DNA from: Mycolicibacter longobardus
GTDB lineage: Bacteria > Actinomycetota > Actinomycetes > Mycobacteriales > Mycobacteriaceae
Reading direction: 5' to 3'
Assembly (NCBI RefSeq): GCF_002102265.1
Contig: NZ_LQPG01000027.1
Coordinates: 1 to 64,000 of the forward strand
DNA: 64,000 nucleotides
In this document: positions 58,260 to 64,000 of the stretch, in pieces
Layout: the number at the start of each line of letters is the position of its first letter
Position numbering within the stretch: the stretch's first letter is position 1
Notes under the pieces: model-generated
Database searches by the model: none
Told to the model about the DNA's origin: nothing
Seen by the model: only the letters and a program-made list of their open reading frames with translations
Position numbers and translations under genes: made by a program

Positions 58260-58583
58260 TTACCGGCCGGGCGTGGGTGCCGGGGACTGGGTGCCGGGCG
58301 GCGGCAGCTCACCGGGTCCCGGACGGTCCGGACCGGGCCCCATCGGCCCCGGGCCGCGGTGGGGGCCCTTGTGGAACATCGCGTGGTGGCCGTGATGTCC
58401 GTGGCAGTGGTGCCCGCGCGGACCGCCGTTGCTGGCCCAGACTCCGGCGAAGAAGATCGACAACACGATGAAGACGATCCCCGCGACGGTCACGACCCAG
58501 GCGGCAAGCCGGTAGAGCCAGTAGGGCTTGGGCTCACCCGGCGGTACGGGTGGGGTGGCTGTGGTTCCGGGAGTTTCGCTCAT
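58260..58583 (-). CDS. Small His/Pro/Gly-rich membrane protein, copy 1
   Basis: The 107-residue protein (MSETPGTTATPP..., helix LAAWVVTVAGIVFIVLSIFF, then GHHCHGHHGHH) is the paralogue of the downstream copy. The two share the AAWVV-VAG-VFI core and the position of the His cluster, so they arose by tandem duplication. The ATG at 58583 is chosen over one three codons upstream to match copy 2 (MSESP). The function is unknown; metal handling is a guess. Confidence 0.75.
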   Translation of the reverse strand: MSETPGTTATPPVPPGEPKPYWLYRLAAWVVTVAGIVFIVLSIFFAGVWASNGGPRGHHCHGHHGHHAMFHKGPHRGPGPMGPGPDRPGPGELPPPGTQSPAPTPGR

Positions 58584-58810
58584 GGTTGGCATCTTGCCGG
58601 GGCGAACACCCGCTACCGCTAGGTCTTGGCTATGCGCCAGCTATGAGCCGACGGCCCCACGTCGCACCGAAGAGGCGTCCCAAGGGGCTCCTTCCTATAG
58701 AAGAAGTCAGAAGAACCAGGGAAAACCCTGTATCGCTGCCGTGCTTTTCCCTCCTATCGTCGGCGCTACTACCAGCCACCAGGGCGGGGACCGTAGGGGA
58801 AGGCACGAAG

Positions 58811-59542
58811 ATGCGGAATCTGGAGCGCATAGGCAGTCTCGGCATGCTGGCACTGGGACTGGGGGTCGGAGCGGCACTGGCGGCGACACCGATCGCTTCC
58901 GCCGCGCCATCCTCAACTGACGGCGGGGCCGGCGCCCTTGGCGTCGCCGGCGCGTTTGCCGCCGCAGGCATCGGCGATGCGGTTGCCACGGTGGGCACTG
59001 CGGCCGCCACAGGGCCGACTCTCCCCGACGACTTCGGCAGCTTGGCTATCTCGGTCAGCGGGATGTCGTTGCTGTCCCTGGGCTCCGCGACTGCGAGCTC
59101 AAGCTTCGGCAACATCGCGATCGCCTACGGCGACAACTCCAACGCCAACGCCATGAGCGGCTTCTTCAACTACGCCTCGGCCATGGGCGTGCAAAGCAAC
59201 GCGATGGCCGGAGCCGGCGGATCCTTCAACTACGCCGCCGCTGCCGGCCACTGGGCCAGCGCTAACGCGGGCTGGGGCAGCGGCAATGTGGCCACCGCGA
59301 CCGGGGACCACGCCGTGGCCTACGCGGGCTCGGGGGTCGGAGACGCCGTCTACGACAGCGACTTCAACAACGCCACCGCCGAGGGCTACCAAGCCATCGC
59401 CTACGCCGGCTGGGACGGGAGCAGCAATAACGTGGCGAGCGCCATTGGGGACGGTGTCGTCGACTACGCACCGGAGGTCGTGCCCCCGAGCGCCGACGCG
59501 ACCGACTTCTGGTCCGACCTGTGGAGCCTGTTCAGCAACTGA
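58811..59542 (+). CDS. Secreted protein with YadA-head-like repeats
   Basis: The 243-residue protein has a signal peptide (SLGMLALGLGVGAALAAT...ASAAP) and then repeated short segments of the form xxNxAxAxGxxSxAxAG, such as SFGNIAIAYGDNSNANA, NYASAMGVQSNAMAG, NYAAAAGHWASANAG and NVATATGDHAVAYAG. This periodicity resembles the left-handed beta roll of YadA-type adhesin heads. A hydrophilic end (DATDFWSDLWSLFS) follows. A GGAAGG site lies before the ATG. It is probably exported; no other domain was seen. Confidence 0.72.
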   Translation: MRNLERIGSLGMLALGLGVGAALAATPIASAAPSSTDGGAGALGVAGAFAAAGIGDAVATVGTAAATGPTLPDDFGSLAISVSGMSLLSLGSATASSSFGNIAIAYGDNSNANAMSGFFNYASAMGVQSNAMAGAGGSFNYAAAAGHWASANAGWGSGNVATATGDHAVAYAGSGVGDAVYDSDFNNATAEGYQAIAYAGWDGSSNNVASAIGDGVVDYAPEVVPPSADATDFWSDLWSLFSN

Positions 59543-59798
59543 CCCTGCGGGAATCAGGCCTGCAACTAGGGCTTGAAGAGATTGACCGGCGACGTTGGCA
59601 ACAAGTGTGGTGCGCTGAGACTACTGCGGAAGGAGGCAGGGGCAAGGGCAGAACGTGGGCGCTATGTTCCGTCAACTGGCTTGCCCGACGCGGCCGCGTC
59701 CCGGTGGCCACACCAACACCGCCACCACCGCGAGGTCGGCTCGTCAGGTTCCGCTTCTTGCAGGTAAATCGGTTGCTAGTCGATCTGTGACAAAATCG

Positions 59799-59837
59799 AG
59801 GTAGAAAACTACCTGTAATTCTATCTAGACTCCTAGA
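59799..59837. promoter_or_regulatory. Toxin-antitoxin promoter and operators
   Basis: AGGTAGAAAACTACCT (59799-59814) is a perfect inverted repeat. TCTAGACTCCTAGA (59824-59837) is a second one that contains the -10 hexamer TAGACT (59826-59831), seven bases before the ATG. This is typical of an autorepressed toxin-antitoxin promoter. Confidence 0.65.
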
Positions 59838-59838
59838 C

Positions 59839-60147
59839 ATGATGATCGATCACCGTGACGTTGTTAGCGTCACCGAACTTGCGAACCGCAGCTCTCGGCT
59901 AGTTGCCGACGCCGCGCAGGGACGCGACGTCATCATCTCTAAAAACAACCGTCTCACGGCCGTGCTTGTGGGTATCGACCGGTTGCAGGAACTGGAAGAC
60001 CGTGAAGAGAACCTGGCGCTGTTGTCTCTGGCAGTGACTCGAATGGCAACTGACAACGGCAACCGAACCGACTTGGACGACTTCATAGCAGAGCTGGGCC
60101 TTACCGACGATGTGGCCGCGATTGAGGGCGAGGACGAGGACGACTAA
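59839..60147 (+). CDS. Phd/YefM-type antitoxin
   Basis: The 102-residue protein has the Phd/YefM opening VVSVTELANRSSRLVADAAQGRDVIISKN, where a short helix precedes a beta strand for DNA binding. The acidic C-terminal tail (DDVAAIEGEDEDD) would wrap the toxin. It starts six bases before the toxin gene, as expected for a pair. The two candidate ATGs are adjacent; 59839 lies seven bases after TAGACT. The locus seems less GC-rich than its neighbours, which hints at acquisition. Confidence 0.85.
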   Translation: MMIDHRDVVSVTELANRSSRLVADAAQGRDVIISKNNRLTAVLVGIDRLQELEDREENLALLSLAVTRMATDNGNRTDLDDFIAELGLTDDVAAIEGEDEDD

Positions 60148-60153
60148 CCCGCC

Positions 60154-60516
60154 ATGGCCCGCGTCCAACTGACCGACGATGCGAAGGATGACATCCGAGG
60201 CCTCGATGGTTCAGTTAGAACTCGGGTCCTGAAGGACCTCAAGAAACTTGAAGTCTCCCCGTCTCAGCGCGGCGATCCCTTGGGCTCCCGGAACAGTGGG
60301 AACCTAACCGGGCTTCGAAAGTTGTACGTCGGCCCCAACAAGGGATATCGCGCAGTTTTCGCAGCTGAGGGCGACGACTTGGCCGTAGTGATGGTGGTAG
60401 CGGCGCGTGCCGACGCCGAGTGCTACGAGATGGCGGTAGCACGGCTAACGCTGATGTCTGACCAAAACCAGCAGAGTGAGATGGTCGGCCTACTGAGGTC
60501 GATAATGGGCCACTGA
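60154..60516 (+). CDS. RelE/ParE-family toxin
   Basis: The 120-residue protein follows the antitoxin after six bases. It has the ParE/RelE topology: two N-terminal helices (VQLTDDAKDDIRGLDGSVRTRVLKDLKKLE), then LRKLYVGPNKGYRAVFA and VVMVVAARADAECYEMAVARL. The C-terminal 20 residues form an extra helix with MVGLLRSIMG. Whether it targets ribosome-bound mRNA or gyrase cannot be told. No transposase or phage gene is adjacent. Confidence 0.85.
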   Translation: MARVQLTDDAKDDIRGLDGSVRTRVLKDLKKLEVSPSQRGDPLGSRNSGNLTGLRKLYVGPNKGYRAVFAAEGDDLAVVMVVAARADAECYEMAVARLTLMSDQNQQSEMVGLLRSIMGH

Positions 60517-60613
60517 CTCCCTACGCAGCCCTGTGCATCCAGCTGTGCCGGGCGGGGATGACCCGGATCGGTGGTTGTTCCCCAGCGCCGCCTACGGTCA
60601 CGGATGCCTGAAA

Positions 60614-61759
60614 TTAGCCCGCTGACCAGGGCTTGAACGGGTTCACCGCAAACTGGATCACCCGGTAGGGCGCCCGGTCGCGCGGTTGGGTGTTCCATTG
60701 GCTGACGAACACCCGCAGCTCGTCGAGGGTCGATCCCGGGGAGATGTAGCCGCCGTAGGGCTGGGCCAGCCGATTGTCGAACGGTGACGGCAAGGTCTCG
60801 GCGGGCACCGGCCAGTCCGGCCACTCGGCGTGCTGCACCACCGTGGTCACCGGGGCGGTCCCCAGTCCGGTCGGGTCGTAGGCCACCCGCACTTCCATGT
60901 TCCCGGTGGTGCCGTTGAAGTAGGACAGCACCGGCTTGCCGTCGACCTGGCGCAGGCTGAGCTCGCCGATCTGGTCGTTCCACAGCGGCGTGGGCTTGCG
61001 GCCCCAGCCTGCTCCGGCCGCCCAGCCCTGCCAGGCGGACCGGTCGGTGAACTTCTCCGGCGTGGCCCGGTAGAGCGTGACCGATGCGCTGCGGTCGAAG
61101 TTGTTGGCCACCAAGTACACCCAGCCCGTGGCCGAGTCCGGCGTCGGGATCGGATCGTAGTAGCCGCTGATCTGAGACTGGCCGAAATCCTGGTAGGAGG
61201 CCGCCCGCACCGATCCCGGCACCGTCTGCCAACCCGGCTGCGCCGGATCGGCTTTCACCAGACGCGACGTCTGCGGCACCAACATCTTGGTGGTGGTCAC
61301 CATCAGATAGTTGGTCCGATTGATCGACACGATTCCGGCCGGCAACTGTGAACACCCGGACGGCGACGGATCGGCCAGCAACGGCCTGTCCACCCCGATC
61401 ACGCCGGTGTAGCGCACCCCGTCGGGGTCGTCGACCGAGTCCGGGTCCAGACGCAGCGCGATCGGCGAATACCAGCCGCCGTAGCCGACGCCTTGACCGG
61501 CGAAGCTGTCCCCGCAGATCTGCAGCGCCGCGCTGGGGAACTCCATGAACTCGCACAGGTCGGTGGCGCCGATGCCGTAATCGCCGGTGGGCGTGCCGGT
61601 CCCGGCGCTGGGACCGATCCGGACCACTTGGCCCTCAGCCAGCGGCCACAGCACCGGACGCGGGATTGGTGCGGGCGGCTCTGCGCTGGCAGACCACGGA
61701 CCGATCGCGAGCGCCGCTACCGCTAAAGTCACCGCCACGGACCCCGCCGAGCGTGCCAT
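60614..61759 (-). CDS. Secreted DUF4185-like protein (Rv3707c family)
   Basis: The 381-residue protein has a signal peptide (SVAVTLAVAALAIGPWSASA) and a DUF4185-type domain with GIGATDLCEFMEF, the repeated GGYISP/GGWYSPIAL, and Trp/Tyr-rich strand-turn repeats that suggest a beta-propeller-like fold. It matches Rv3707c in place. A longer GTG start (61798) is possible but has no ribosome site, and 61759 gives a normal signal peptide. It lies upstream of no gene in its direction other than asd and ask, which precede it by 62 bases. Confidence 0.78.
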   Translation of the reverse strand: MARSAGSVAVTLAVAALAIGPWSASAEPPAPIPRPVLWPLAEGQVVRIGPSAGTGTPTGDYGIGATDLCEFMEFPSAALQICGDSFAGQGVGYGGWYSPIALRLDPDSVDDPDGVRYTGVIGVDRPLLADPSPSGCSQLPAGIVSINRTNYLMVTTTKMLVPQTSRLVKADPAQPGWQTVPGSVRAASYQDFGQSQISGYYDPIPTPDSATGWVYLVANNFDRSASVTLYRATPEKFTDRSAWQGWAAGAGWGRKPTPLWNDQIGELSLRQVDGKPVLSYFNGTTGNMEVRVAYDPTGLGTAPVTTVVQHAEWPDWPVPAETLPSPFDNRLAQPYGGYISPGSTLDELRVFVSQWNTQPRDRAPYRVIQFAVNPFKPWSAG

Positions 61760-61821
61760 CAGCGCGAGATCTTCGGCGATTCTTCGCGCTGAGTACACGT
61801 TCGGCGGCCTGAAAGGTTGCG

Positions 61822-64000
<2,179 letters not shown>

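Noticed and set aside
59521..59790. An 89-codon plus-strand ORF between the secreted protein and the antitoxin gene
   Set aside because: It starts within the previous gene, has no ribosome site and a shadow-like Arg/Pro composition.

Overview
The window comes from a high-GC actinobacterium of the family Mycobacteriaceae. Gene order follows the Mycobacterium tuberculosis Rv3644c to Rv3709c stretch: holB, the Rv3645 cyclase, topA, cspA, a Tad pilus-like locus, the 6C and Ms1 small RNAs, acs, marP, nth, crp, the twin ArsA-type ATPases, whiB4, ponA2, a MoxR locus, glpK, ergothioneine genes, asd and ask. Families were assigned by reading the translations and comparing them with known mycobacterial proteins from memory; no database search was run. 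The absence of the PE and dpp genes found at these places in M. tuberculosis, and the presence of a clade-type catalase, suggest a non-tuberculous species that I cannot name.

Layout. 1-6.7 kb: a possible end of an IS21-type element, tRNA-Thr, holB, a membrane adenylate cyclase, topA and Rv3647c. 6.8-11.2 kb: cspA and an MrfA/YprA-type helicase, separated by a 3 x 57 bp tandem repeat, then the Rv3651 sensor protein. 11.2-15.9 kb: a tightly overlapping minus-strand Tad-like operon. 15.9-17.5 kb: two small RNAs flank a HAD phosphatase, 6C on the minus strand and Ms1/MTS2823 on the plus strand. 17.5-20.5 kb: Rv3662c and acs, whose coding sequence carries the same 57 bp repeat three times in frame. 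20.5-31.4 kb: protease, holin-like, epoxide hydrolase, MarP, Nudix, thioredoxin-like, Nth, Crp, metallo-hydrolase, RidA, ArsA-like and WhiB4 genes. 31.7-35.3 kb: PonA2, a metallophosphoesterase and an unlisted 43-residue membrane ORF. 35.4-37.3 kb: a long perfect hairpin, tRNA-Pro, two hypothetical genes and a YqeY-like gene. 37.3-44.5 kb: a MoxR/DUF58/DUF4129/DUF4350/SpoIIM/RDD membrane-ATPase neighbourhood. 44.5-50.4 kb: a PadR regulator, a secreted HNH nuclease with glpK, and a giant Pro/Gly-rich membrane protein. 50.4-55.5 kb: an SDR and egtDCBA without egtE. 55.6-60.5 kb: accessory genes (PknH-sensor-like protein, catalase, twin His-rich membrane proteins, a YadA-head-like secreted protein, a toxin-antitoxin pair). 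60.6-64 kb: a DUF4185-like secreted protein, asd, and ask cut by the window end.

Common themes. Several genes concern the envelope and redox defence: PonA2, MarP, the Tad operon, WhiB4, ergothioneine synthesis, catalase and RidA. Many plus- and minus-strand genes have a TANNNT hexamer 6-8 bases before the start codon and no Shine-Dalgarno, which fits leaderless transcription and was used to choose starts. The most unusual observation is the 57 bp repeat, 19 codons long and open in all three forward frames. It has become three extra 19-residue modules inside acetyl-CoA synthetase and also sits as a three-copy array between cspA and the helicase gene.
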